Shown here in pieces: positions 33,779 through 43,200 of a stretch of DNA of 44,625 nucleotides; position 1 is the stretch's first letter; the number at the start of each line of letters is the position of its first letter. The DNA comes from Candidatus Hydrogenedentota bacterium (lineage in GTDB: Bacteria > Hydrogenedentota > Hydrogenedentia > Hydrogenedentales > SLHB01), in NCBI GenBank assembly GCA_016215105.1, contig JACRLJ010000073.1, forward strand, positions 61,876-106,500, read 5' to 3'. The position numbers and the translations under genes were made by a program. Under the pieces are notes generated by a model, which searched no databases, was not told where the DNA came from, and saw only the letters and a program-made list of their open reading frames with translations.

Positions 33779-34428
33779 GCCAAAAGGTCCTTGGGGAGGC
33801 TTGTAAGGTCTTCGCCGAAAAGGGCTACCGGGACGCCACCCATGCGGAGATCTGCCGGCGCGCAGGCGCGAATGCGGCGGCCGTCAATTACTATTTTGCA
33901 TCCAAGGAGAGCCTGTACCGGGCTGTTCTCGAGCACTTGATTCAGAAGGCGGAACGGCTATACCCCTTGGACGGAGGGCTGCCCGCGGCGTCTCCGCCCC
34001 AGAAGCGGCTTCACGCCTTTATTCGCGCTCATCTCGGCCGGATGTTTGATCCTGAACTCCTCGGAGACCTCCACCGGATTCGCATGGCGGAGATGTTCGA
34101 CCCGACCGGTCTTCTGGAGGAGTTGCTGGACCGCCAACTGGCGCACGACCGAGAGCACATCCTCAGAGTCCTGCGCGAGCTCATGGGACCGCAGGCGCCG
34201 CGACGGGACGTTGCGTGGTGCGAAATGAGTATTGTCGGCCAGTGCTTTTTGGCAGGGCCTGGACCGTCCGACAAGGGTCCGCGAGACATTTTCGGTCTTA
34301 GCGCGTCCGAAGTGGAACGTCTTGCGGAACACATCCTGACGTTCTCGATGGCGGGGATCGAGGCGGTTCGCCGGAAGAGCAACATGCATTCAAAGGGTGA
34401 ACGGAACAGAACCAGGAACCTGCCATGA
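33775..34428 (+). CDS. TetR-family repressor (CerR-type C-terminal domain)
   Basis: The frame encodes K-V-L-G-E-A-C-K-V-F-A-E-K-G-Y-R-D-A-T-H, a TetR helix-turn-helix (E-I-C-R-R-A-G-A-N-A-A-A-V-N-Y-Y-F-A-S-K-E-S-L-Y) and a C-terminal domain with F-I-R-A-H-L and the R-M-A-E-M-F-D-P-T-G-L block of DUF1956/CerR regulators. No ATG, GTG or TTG precedes the DNA-binding helices: the frame opens after TGA 33772-33774 and the first codon is ATT 33775, about ten bases after the predicted transcription start. Either ATT initiates on a nearly leaderless transcript or the very 5' end is damaged. The first ordinary start (TTG 33937) would lose the HTH. It overlaps the adaptor gene by 4 bp and should repress this operon. 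Confidence 0.7.
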   Translation: MGQKVLGEACKVFAEKGYRDATHAEICRRAGANAAAVNYYFASKESLYRAVLEHLIQKAERLYPLDGGLPAASPPQKRLHAFIRAHLGRMFDPELLGDLHRIRMAEMFDPTGLLEELLDRQLAHDREHILRVLRELMGPQAPRRDVAWCEMSIVGQCFLAGPGPSDKGPRDIFGLSASEVERLAEHILTFSMAGIEAVRRKSNMHSKGERNRTRNLP

Positions 34429-35720
34429 CCGAATCCAACACGGAAAAGAGCCTGGATGTCACCAAGACCCTTGGTCTTGACAAGCCCCGCTCGAGGATGC
34501 GCCGCCTCAGGAACCTTCTGCTGTTCATTTTTGCCGCAGGGGCGCTGGTGGCCGCCGGCATGTTCTGGCTTACGCGGGGCAGGACAAACTCCGTGGCCTA
34601 CGACACACAACCCGCGCGTCGAGGCGACTTGGTGGTCACCGTGAGCGCCACGGGTACCCTTGAGCCGATGAAGAAAGTGGAAGTTGGAATCGAGGTGTCC
34701 GGGACGATCAAGACTGTCGAAGTGGACTACAACGACCACGTGGAAGTAGGCCAGGTTCTGGCGCGGCTCGATACATCGAAGCTCGAAGCGCAGGCCTTGC
34801 AGTCCAGTTCCGCGCTCGAGGCCGCGCGCGCCAAATTGCTGCAAGCCCAAGCGACTGTGCAGGAGACCGAGGCGCAGATGGAGCGCTTGAGCGAGGTCCG
34901 TAAGCTGACCGAGGGCAAGATGCCGTCGCAGAGCGAGTTCGACACGCAAAAGGCCGCGCAGGCTCGGGCTCGGGCGGATGAAGCCAGCGCGAAGGCGTCC
35001 GTGGCGCAGGCGCAGGCCACGCTGGACGCCAATCGGTCGGACTTGGATAAAGCCGTCGTTCATTCACCCATTAACGGTGTCGTCCTGAAGCGCGCCACCG
35101 AGCCTGGCCAGACGGTGGCGGCCATGTTCCAATCGCCGGTGCTATTCACGCTTGCGGAGGACTTGGCGCAAATGGAACTCCAAGTCGACGTGGACGAGGC
35201 GGACGTGGGCCAAGTGAGCGCGGGCCAAGATGCCACGTTCACGGTGGACGCCTATCCGGATCGCCTTTTCCCCGCGCGCACGACCCAGGTCCGCTACGGG
35301 TCTCAGACCGTTGATGGTGTCGTAACCTATAAGGCCGTGCTGAGGGTGGACAACACCAGTCTCACGTTGCGGCCGGGGATGACGGCAACCGCCCTGATTA
35401 CGGTTGATAGCCGGAAAGATGCGCTCCTCGTTCCCAATGCCGCGTTGCGCTTCACGCCGCCGAAAGCGCCGACGGAGAAGAAGTCTGGCGGAGGCGGCAT
35501 CCTCAGTTCGATTCTGCCGCGTCCTCCCGGTCAAGAGTCTACGCCTCGAGAGGAGACGAACGGCAAAGCCAAAGACCAACAGGTATGGACCCTTCGGGAC
35601 GGGCAGTTGACGGCTATCGCCATCACCAAAGGGCTCAGTGACGGCACGATGACCGAAGTGACCAGCGGCGCGATCGAGCCGGGAATGGATCTGGTCACTG
35701 ATATTGCAGCGGCTAAATAA
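34425..35720 (+). CDS. MacA-like periplasmic adaptor (HlyD family)
   Basis: The 431-residue protein has an N-terminal transmembrane helix (about 30-49), a lipoyl-like half (V-S-G-T-I-K-T-V-E-V-D-Y-N-D-H-V-E-V-G-Q), a long helical hairpin (about 115-200, Ala/Glu/Gln-rich), the second lipoyl half (H-S-P-I-N-G-V-V-L-K-R) and a beta-barrel/membrane-proximal domain. A Gly-rich insertion (K-S-G-G-G-G-I-L) is followed by a linker rich in Pro and charged residues (about 360-385) that is longer than usual. It bridges the inner-membrane ABC transporter and the outer-membrane TolC-like channel encoded downstream. It is translationally coupled to its neighbours (ATGA and TAATG overlaps). Confidence 0.9.
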   Translation: MTESNTEKSLDVTKTLGLDKPRSRMRRLRNLLLFIFAAGALVAAGMFWLTRGRTNSVAYDTQPARRGDLVVTVSATGTLEPMKKVEVGIEVSGTIKTVEVDYNDHVEVGQVLARLDTSKLEAQALQSSSALEAARAKLLQAQATVQETEAQMERLSEVRKLTEGKMPSQSEFDTQKAAQARARADEASAKASVAQAQATLDANRSDLDKAVVHSPINGVVLKRATEPGQTVAAMFQSPVLFTLAEDLAQMELQVDVDEADVGQVSAGQDATFTVDAYPDRLFPARTTQVRYGSQTVDGVVTYKAVLRVDNTSLTLRPGMTATALITVDSRKDALLVPNAALRFTPPKAPTEKKSGGGGILSSILPRPPGQESTPREETNGKAKDQQVWTLRDGQLTAIAITKGLSDGTMTEVTSGAIEPGMDLVTDIAAAK

Positions 35721-36457
35721 TGGGTAGCGAAGACTCCAACGGCGCATCACGTCAGCCGATCATCGAGTTGAGCGGCGTAACCAAGGTCTACGGGACCGGC
35801 ACGGCCGCCATGGAAGCGCTTCGCGGCGTGGACCTGCGCATCTACCCCGGCGAGTTTGTGGCGGTGATGGGACCGAGCGGCTCCGGTAAGAGCACGTGCA
35901 TGAACATTGTCGGGTGTCTTGACACGCCCACCTCGGGCGCGTACCGCTTCTGCGGGGTCGAAGTGGGCAAGCTCACACGCAACCAGCGGGCGTTGTTGCG
36001 CCGTCATTACCTCGGCTTCGTGTTTCAGGGGTTCAACCTTCTGAATCGCACCTCCGCATTGGAGAACGTCGAGCTTCCGCTGATTTACCGGGGCGAGGCG
36101 GTCCGAACGAGACATCAACGCGCGAATCACGCCATGCATGCGGTCGGACTGAACGGCTGGGAACATCACACTCCCGGCGAACTCTCCGGAGGCCAACAGC
36201 AGCGGGTCGCCATTGCGCGCGCCATTGTCGCCGAACCCCTTGTGCTGCTCGCGGACGAGCCGACCGGCAATCTGGACTCCGCGCGCAGCGTCGAGATTAT
36301 GGGTCTGCTGACTTCGTTCAACCGCGACCAGGGGATCACTATCGTGATGGTAACTCACGAGCCTGACATGGCCGCGTACGCCAAGCGGACAGTGCATTTC
36401 AGGGATGGACTGATCGCGACGGATCATTCAAACGGAGACAGCCTTCATGTTGGCTAA
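35720..36457 (+). CDS. ABC transporter ATP-binding protein (MacB/LolD type)
   Basis: The 245-residue protein has Walker A (G-P-S-G-S-G-K-S-T), Q-loop, signature L-S-G-G-Q-Q-Q-R, Walker B ([12 protein letters not shown]) and the H-loop (M-V-T-H-E-P) of the MacB/LolD family, with R[14 protein letters not shown]. It powers efflux through the permease that overlaps its end by 11 bp. In MacB itself the ATPase and permease are fused; here they are separate genes, the common split form. Confidence 0.93.
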   Translation: MGSEDSNGASRQPIIELSGVTKVYGTGTAAMEALRGVDLRIYPGEFVAVMGPSGSGKSTCMNIVGCLDTPTSGAYRFCGVEVGKLTRNQRALLRRHYLGFVFQGFNLLNRTSALENVELPLIYRGEAVRTRHQRANHAMHAVGLNGWEHHTPGELSGGQQQRVAIARAIVAEPLVLLADEPTGNLDSARSVEIMGLLTSFNRDQGITIVMVTHEPDMAAYAKRTVHFRDGLIATDHSNGDSLHVG

Positions 36458-37652
36458 TGCCCTTTTGCTGGCGCTGCGCGAACTTCGCCGCAACGTGATG
36501 CGCTCCTTCTTGACGATGCTGGGCATCATCATCGGTGTCGCCTCCGTGATCATTCTGGTGACGCTCGGCGGCGGAGCGACCCGGCAAGTTACGGAACAGA
36601 TCTCCAGCCTGGGCAGCAACCTGATGATGGTTACGCCGGGCAAGCGCATGGGGCCGGGCCAAGGCTCGAGCGGCGCCCCCTTCAAGATAGCCGATGCGGA
36701 GGCCATCGCACGCGAGATCACTGCGCTGCGGGCCGTCGCCCCAGTAGCGACCAGTCCTGTCACGGCCGTGTTGGGAAACGAAAACTGGTCCAGCACGGTG
36801 ACGGGCACGACGGAAGAATACTTCGACGTGCTCAATCGGCGGGTAAAGGAAGGCCGGATATTTACGCAATCCGAGACGCGCTCCGGCGTAGCGGTCTGCA
36901 TTATCGGGGAAACGATACGGACCAACTTGTTTGGAGGCCAGGACCCTATTGGCAGCAAGATCCGCCTCGGCAAGGTTTCGTGTGAGGTTATCGGTCTCCT
37001 CGAAGCCAAAGGCCAATCCACCATGGGGCAGGATCAGGATGACGTCATCGTCATGCCGCTGCGCGCGTTCCAGCGTCGCATTTCCGGCAAGGACGACGTT
37101 AGCCTTATTCAAGTCTCCGTGAAGGACGGGGTATCCACGGACAAGGTCAAGGTGGATATCGGCCGTTTAATGCGCGTTCGCCGGCATCTGTCCGCCAATC
37201 AGGACGACAATTTCAGCGTGATGGATCTGAAAGAGATCTCGACGATGCTTTCCGGCACGACACGCGTGCTTACCGGCTTGCTGGGCGCCGTGGCTGCCGT
37301 GAGTCTGTTGGTGGGCGGCATCGGCATCATGAACATCATGCTCGTGTCGGTAACGGAGCGTACTCGTGAAATCGGGACGCGCCTTGCCATCGGGGCGCTG
37401 GAACGCGAAGTGCTCTTGCAGTTTCTCGTCGAGTCGGTCGTCTTGGCGTCCTTTGGCGGACTGATTGGCATCGTTGGCGCCCTCGTGGTGTCGCTTGCGC
37501 TGACGGGCGTACTTCAAGTCCCCTTCGTTTTCAACGCCAAGATCGTTCTCGTCGGATTCCTCTTTTCCGGCGCGATCGGGATTGTGTTTGGTTACTTTCC
37601 CGCGCGCAAGGCCGCCAGGCTGGACCCTATTGAGGCGCTACGCCATGAATAA
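36447..37652 (+). CDS. MacB-type ABC transporter permease
   Basis: The 401-residue protein has one N-terminal helix (N-V-M-R-S-F-L-T-M-L-G-I-I-I-G-V-A-S-V-I-I-L-V, interrupted in writing), a large periplasmic domain (about 55-280) and three C-terminal helices with the FtsX-like block G-I-G-I-M-N-I-M-L-V-S-V-T-E-R-T-R-E-I-G and A-R-K-A-A-R-L-D-P-I-E-A-L-R. It forms the mechanotransmission core that pushes substrates from the periplasm through the adaptor and outer-membrane channel. It overlaps the ATPase gene by 11 bp. Confidence 0.93.
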   Translation: MLANALLLALRELRRNVMRSFLTMLGIIIGVASVIILVTLGGGATRQVTEQISSLGSNLMMVTPGKRMGPGQGSSGAPFKIADAEAIAREITALRAVAPVATSPVTAVLGNENWSSTVTGTTEEYFDVLNRRVKEGRIFTQSETRSGVAVCIIGETIRTNLFGGQDPIGSKIRLGKVSCEVIGLLEAKGQSTMGQDQDDVIVMPLRAFQRRISGKDDVSLIQVSVKDGVSTDKVKVDIGRLMRVRRHLSANQDDNFSVMDLKEISTMLSGTTRVLTGLLGAVAAVSLLVGGIGIMNIMLVSVTERTREIGTRLAIGALEREVLLQFLVESVVLASFGGLIGIVGALVVSLALTGVLQVPFVFNAKIVLVGFLFSGAIGIVFGYFPARKAARLDPIEALRHE

Positions 37653-37686
37653 TAGAGGCGTTATGCTGTGCTATAATGCTAACACT

Positions 37687-39306
37687 ATGCAACGTGTAGC
37701 CTGCGGAATCGTACTGTCCTTGCTGCTGGTGTCCTGTACTACCGGGCCGGACTATCGTCGCCCTGCGCTGAATCCGCCAACGGCGTACAAGAGCGCGACG
37801 TCCGCGGAAACGGCCCAACCAGGACTCGGCCAGGATTGGTGGCGCCTTTTCAACGATCCGGAACTCAACGCGCTTGTCGAGGAGGCGCTGAAAGCGAATC
37901 AGAATCTCAAGGCGGCCATGGCGCGGGTGGCGCAGTCGCGCGCTTCCGCACAGTCGGTGAAGAGCGCGTTCTTTCCGGTAATCACGTTGGATCCTTCGGG
38001 CACGCGATCTCGAACTCCTGGCACCGAATCGTCCACCGATTCGCTATCCAGCAAACTCTCCCAGGCTGCCTCGACCATCAACCAGGTGTCGAGCGTATTG
38101 GACGGGATCACTTCGCTGGCGCAGGGCACAAGCGGCAGTTCACAGAGCGCCGGTGCAGCCGGCGCGGGGTCAGGCGCGTCCGCCACGAGCACGGCAATCC
38201 CCGCAACGACAAGCAATCGCCTTCAGGTTCCTTTCGACTTCTCGTACGAGATTGATATCTGGGGCCGCGTGCGCCGCTCCTACGAGTCAGCAACGGCACA
38301 GGCCCAAGCGTCTGTCTATGATCTCGAAGTGGTCCGGCAGACGCTCCTGGCAGATCTTGCCCGCAACTACTTCAACCTTCGTTCATTCGATGCCCAGTAC
38401 GAGCTACTCACGCGAAATCTTGAGTTGTACCACGAACAGGTTGACCTGACTCAAAACCAGCACAAGGCCGGCTTGATCGACGAGAGCAGTGTGCTGCAAG
38501 CCACGGTGCAACTGGAGGCGACACGGGCGCAGGCGGCGGACATCCGGCGGCAACGCGCCGACTTGGAACACGCGATCGCGATCTTGCTGGGATGCGCGCC
38601 GGCGGACTTTTCGTTGGATACGCGGCCGCCCGCCGCAACGCCGCTCGTGATACCCGCGGGACTTCCCGCCGACTTGCTGCGGCAGCGGCCTGACGTGGCC
38701 GAGGCGGAGCAGAATCTCGTCGCGGCCAGTGCGGAGATTGGCGTGGCCGAGGCGGATTTCTTCCCCGCCGTGAAACTCACCGGGTCCGCCGGTTTCCAGA
38801 GTTCCGATCTCGGCAGCGTTCTGGAGTGGAGCAACCGCGCCTGGTCCATCGGGCCCAGTATTTCCGTTCCCATATTCAAGGGCGGGCAGTTACAGGCCAA
38901 CCTGCGGAAAGCCAAGGCGCGCTACGACGAACTCGAGGCAACGTACCGCAACAAGGTGCTGAGCGCGTTCGTTGACGTGGAGGATTCGTTGACCGACCTC
39001 CACATTCGCGCCGATGCGGCCGAAGCGCTGGCGAAGGCAGTCGCCGCGGGCCGGGAAAACCTGCGCCTCACACAGATTCAATATCGCAGCGGCGTTATTG
39101 ACTACTTGCACGTCGTAAACGCGGAACAGACCTTGCTGAGCAACGAGCTTTCCGAGGCCCAAATCCTGAACCAGCGCATGGTCTCCAGCGTCTTGCTGAT
39201 CAAGGCGCTTGGCGGCGGGTGGGAGGCGCAACCTCTCCCGTCCGCGCAAGAACTGAAGTCCTCGGAGGCGCCGGGTACCACAGCGATAAACACGGGTACG
39301 GGGTAG
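37687..39306 (+). CDS. TolC-like outer-membrane efflux lipoprotein (NodT family)
   Basis: I prefer ATG 37687, which places a lipoprotein signal at the start (MQRVACGIVLSLLLVSC); ATG 37645, overlapping the permease stop, is an alternative. The product has 539 residues with the NodT opening G-P-D-Y-R-R-P and Q-D-W-W-R-L-F-N-D-P-E-L-N-A-L-V. It has two helical repeats of the outer-membrane efflux family (L-L-R-Q-R-P-D-V-A-E-A-E; G-V-I-D-Y-L-H-V-V-N-A-E-Q-T-L-L) and L-S-V-P-I-F-like text. An Ala/Gly/Ser-rich insertion of about 35 residues (about 125-160) is unusual. It completes the tripartite pump encoded by the operon. Confidence 0.9.
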   Translation: MQRVACGIVLSLLLVSCTTGPDYRRPALNPPTAYKSATSAETAQPGLGQDWWRLFNDPELNALVEEALKANQNLKAAMARVAQSRASAQSVKSAFFPVITLDPSGTRSRTPGTESSTDSLSSKLSQAASTINQVSSVLDGITSLAQGTSGSSQSAGAAGAGSGASATSTAIPATTSNRLQVPFDFSYEIDIWGRVRRSYESATAQAQASVYDLEVVRQTLLADLARNYFNLRSFDAQYELLTRNLELYHEQVDLTQNQHKAGLIDESSVLQATVQLEATRAQAADIRRQRADLEHAIAILLGCAPADFSLDTRPPAATPLVIPAGLPADLLRQRPDVAEAEQNLVAASAEIGVAEADFFPAVKLTGSAGFQSSDLGSVLEWSNRAWSIGPSISVPIFKGGQLQANLRKAKARYDELEATYRNKVLSAFVDVEDSLTDLHIRADAAEALAKAVAAGRENLRLTQIQYRSGVIDYLHVVNAEQTLLSNELSEAQILNQRMVSSVLLIKALGGGWEAQPLPSAQELKSSEAPGTTAINTGTG

Positions 39307-39447
39307 GATTCCTTGCGGCGCACTGGCCGGGGCAATTGCGGGCTCGTTCGTTCGGGTCTCAGTGCGAATCGTTACACTCCGTTTTGGTCACCAGGGTCTC
39401 GGCCCACGCTCTGAGCAATACAAAGCGCAGCTTTTCAGGCACGCGCA

Positions 39448-39468
39448 TTCCCAAGTACAACTTGGGAA
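39448..39468. repeat. Palindrome TTCCCAAGT/ACTTGGGAA
   Basis: Perfect 9-bp arms around ACA. It lies 141 bp after the efflux operon and may end its transcript. Identical-looking palindromes are familiar to me from spacers of unrelated environmental bacteria, but I cannot check that here. Confidence 0.6.
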
Positions 39469-39566
39469 CGAATCGGGAAAGAAGCAAAGAAAAGCGGGAT
39501 TGGGGCGTTGCCCGTCAATGTGCCTTCGTGGTCGTGATTCATTAACGAGCTCCATATCTTCCAACA

Positions 39567-39638
39567 AGACCTCCGTTCTATCGGATGTAGCGTCGGCATC
39601 TTGTCGGCATCGCTTTGCCGGCTGGAAGCCGGCGCTAC
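39567..39638. repeat. GTAG-type repeat, copy left of the restriction gene
   Basis: The sequence runs from AAGACCTCCG through GGATGTAGCG to TTTGCCGGCTGGAAGCCGGC and GCTAC. Read on the minus strand it starts GTAGCGCCGGC followed by the stem CCGGCTTCCAGCCGG. A second copy lies at 44571-44625 on the other side of the restriction gene. Confidence 0.7.
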
Positions 39639-40222
39639 GTTTCTGCCGACCGCAAATACCCCCCTATATGTAATGGCCAGCTGTTTCGGCTTTTGGGGCG
39701 GCTCTGGGCCCGAAAACCGGGGGAAATGGCGCCGTAACGGGGTCTGGAGCCGGAAGACATTCACGATTGTAACGAGGGCGAAGCGCGGGGCGGGTGCTGT
39801 CGAACGAGGGTAAAGCCGGCGCACGAAACGAGGGTACGCGTGCGTTGCGGTCCGTGTAAGCGCGGCGGGTTGGCACATTTTCGAGACAAGGGGTCAGCGG
39901 GGATAAGTAACGGTTATGTATAGGGTTGTGTCGGTGATCAGGGAATGGGGTGGGGTCCGGGTCTGGCCGGGGTCGGGAGGGGTAACTTGGTGAGACGAGG
40001 GACTCTCAATTGACAAAAATCGCGATTAAAGATAATTCTGTCGAGATGATGAGGGGGCGGGGTATGGGGCGCCACCACGTGATTTCCGGTGAAGGACAGA
40101 GGGAATATTCAATCGGTGGTTGCTCACCTTTGCGCGGTGTTTGGCGCGTGCGCGTTGCTCAGGTGCGACCGCATTCCCGTGGTCTTGACGGCTACCGGGC
40201 GCAGAAAATGCAGTCGTCCTGA

Positions 40223-43200
40223 CTACCCTCCAAAATCCGTTGGGAGGCCGTTGACGATGCGGACGGTGTCGAGGCTGACGCGGATCACTTGGCCGACAAG
40301 GCGGACGATGTATTCGGGGTCGCCGGCGCGGTTGGGATCGGAGACGATACCGGTTCGGGCGTCTTTCTTGACCTGATACTGGTCAATGACCCATTCGAGG
40401 GCGCTTCTGTTGCCGAGGCGGTAGTCGAAGCATTTCGGAGGAATGCCGCTGAGAATCAGGGACTTGTTGACCGTTAGGGACGCCTTGTCCTTGCTTAGGC
40501 GCATTCTGTCCTCGACCCGGTAGGACAAGGGCACGCCTTTGGTTTCGACGTAGGTCAGTTCAAAGGGTTCGATTTGCTCGTAGTCCAGGTGTCCGTGGGC
40601 GAGTTCCTTGCCTGCCTTTGAAAAGGCCCAAAAGTCGGGCGCGAACGGGATGCGCGGGAGTTCGCGTTTCAGGTTATCGGCGTACTTGGTACGGTAGCCG
40701 GGATGGTGCAACAGGCCGTAGACGTAGTAGAAGATGTCCCATTTCGTGATCTTCTTGTCGGTGTATTGCGCGCGAAACTGCTTCAAAGCCCAGTCGGTGA
40801 CGTTTTCGCGGCGATTGGAGCCGTCTTCGTCGTAGACGTAGAAGGGGAAGCACTGAGAACCACCTTGAGGTAGAAGGTCCACAACTTCTTGTGCGGCAAG
40901 CGCAAACATTGGCCATTCTGAGCCGACTTTTAGCCAGAGCAGCTGATTCTCTCCCTCACACTTTTTGGTTGGAGATATTTCTGACATTAGGTAGCGACGT
41001 TCGTTCATCAATGAATCGAAGTAAAGACTTTTTGAAACATAGGGCCTGTACAAAGCGGTCCTGAGCCTGGATACGTCAAAGTCCGCGTAAGTTCCATGAG
41101 TCAACGCGTGCTTAAGAGTGGCACTCCAGTCGACCTTGTCGTAGCGAACGAACTCGTCCACGTTTTTGAGGCCCGTGGCTCTCTTCCAGCGGTCCACCTC
41201 GGCGTTGTAATCGTCGATGAATTGTTTGACGCGTGTGATGAGGGCGTCGCGGTTGAAGTCGTAGACGACATCGTCGCGGTTGGTTTTCACGCCGCCGGAA
41301 AAGAGTTTGAAGATACATTCGACGTCTTGCTCTTCGTCGGATTTGGCGTCTTTGGAGCCGATGGGGACGAAGGTTTGGAAGGCGTCGGCGTTTTCGGGGA
41401 TGAGCCACGTGTGGCGTGGGTCTGGGGTGATTGGGCGCCAGGAGTGTACGGTGAATTTGGAACCGCTTTCGCTCGTGGTGGGTATTGTAGCGCCGGCGTC
41501 CTCGCCGGCTTGGGGCGGGGATGCCGCCGAGACGGCGGCGCTACGAGGGGGCGTTTTGGGACCTGGGGATGCCGCCGAGACGGCGGTGCTACGAAGGGGC
41601 GCTTTGGGACTTGGGGATGCCGCCGAGACGGCGGTGCTACGGTTTAGTGCGTCGGTGGTGGAGTTGGTAGCGTCCTCGCCGGCTTTTGGAGAAGATGCCG
41701 CCGAGACGGCGGCGCTACGTGTTGGAGTAGGGGTTGGAGGGGGCGCTTTGGGACTTGGGGATGCCGCCGGGACGGCGGCGCTACTTGGCGCGCTAGGGGT
41801 TTGAGGGGGCGCGGTGGGACTTGGGGTTGCCGCCGGGACGGCGGCGCTACGGGGCGTTGTGCTGGCAGCGGTACGGGGCGCGGGGGCGGTTTCGGGGAAC
41901 GCGGCTTCATAGAAGTGCGGCGCTCCTTGACCGTCTTGGCCTTCGTAACCGGTCCATGGCCAATCACGGAGGCCGGCCGCGTCGGGATTGCCGATGATGT
42001 AGTTCATGAGGGCGCTGTATTCTTCGGGATCTCGGACGAGATGATCGTAGGATTCTCGTTGCCAGAAGGCGCCTTTGCGTTTGAGAAGGGCGTTGGCTTT
42101 GTGCGCGGTATACGACTTTAGTGAGTGCATGATGTCTTCGAGCTTGTGATGCGGATGGGCTGAAAACAAAAGATGAATGTGGTTGGGCATGATGCACCAC
42201 GCGAGGAGCCGGTAGCGGTCACCATCGAAGAAATGCAGCGCATCACGAACCATTGTGGCAACTACGGTGTCCTTGAGTAGACAGGCGCCGGATCCGGCGT
42301 CGAGGTATTGTTGGATTCTATCGGATTCGTCGAAGGTTGGGTCTTCTTCGCGTTTGGCTTTGAGTTCGGCGAGCACGGATGCGGGTAAGGAATCGGCCAA
42401 ACGGGCGGTAATGAAGTAAATGCCTCCGGGGGCTTCGACGTGAGGCAGATAGCCGCGGGTACGGAGGGTTACGCCTGTGGGAGAATTGGGCGGGGATGCC
42501 TTCGAGCTGACGCGGAAGTTTGTAGCGCCGGCGTCTTCGCCGGCTATTGGAGAAGATGCTGCCGGGACGGCGGCGCTACGAGGTGAGTTTTTAGGAACGT
42601 TGAGACCGCCGACGCTTTTGCGATCTTGGAGCCAGGCTAGCTTTTCTTCCTTGCGCCACATCTCTGGAACGCGGTGGTAAAAGATGTGGCGCCGGGGTAC
42701 GGTTGATGCGTGGTTTCGGATGGCTACGGTGATTCCCACGCCTACCTGGATGCCAAACACGTTGTGGGAAGTGCCGCTAATCTTGGGGTTCTTGCGGACG
42801 TTTCCGTGGAGATCTACGTGGTAGATCGTGGTGAAGTCTTGGGCGAGGTGTTTGCGCACACCGTCAAATGCAAGTTGGTCTACGAAGCTGTTGTTGGAGA
42901 CGTAACAGACGATGCCGTCGCGGCCTTCCAGGCGGTCCACAGCCCAACGGAAGAATTTTACATACGCGTCGGACAGGGCGTTCTTGTTGGTGGCTGCGGA
43001 GTCGTGGGTGTAGGTTTGGCTGATACGTTTGTCTATGACCGGGTATTTGCGGTTCTTGTTGTTATCGTTTTCGTTAAGCTGGCCAACGTTATAGGGCGGA
43101 TTGCCGATGATGACGGTGATGGGCGTCGTCTTCTGCCGCTGAACGCGGGCGGTGTTTTCCTGCGTCATGAAACCAAATTCGGCCTGGGCGTGTTCGGCCA

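Larger units (their letters stand above)
39307..40222. other. Long gene-free spacer with repeats
   Basis: Nine hundred bases without a supported gene. Contents I can name are a palindrome at 39448-39468, a GTAG-type repeat at 39567-39638, and a weak TTGACA (40010) with TAATTC at 17 bp. The last 400 bp before the restriction gene are GC-rich text without recognisable structure. Confidence 0.5.

Noticed and set aside
33750-33806. ATG 33750 as start of the TetR gene
   Set aside because: It is in another frame, ends at TAA after 18 codons, and lies upstream of the predicted transcription start inside the promoter.
41487-41850. CRISPR array
   Set aside because: The repeats are palindromic with irregular spacing, related spacers and in-frame coding. 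No cas genes are present. They fit REP elements better.
41930-42470. Independent RAYT gene within the restriction gene
   Set aside because: No ATG, GTG or TTG with a ribosome-binding site is visible before its first motif; the first in-frame Met after the domain's opening is at the HxH motif itself.
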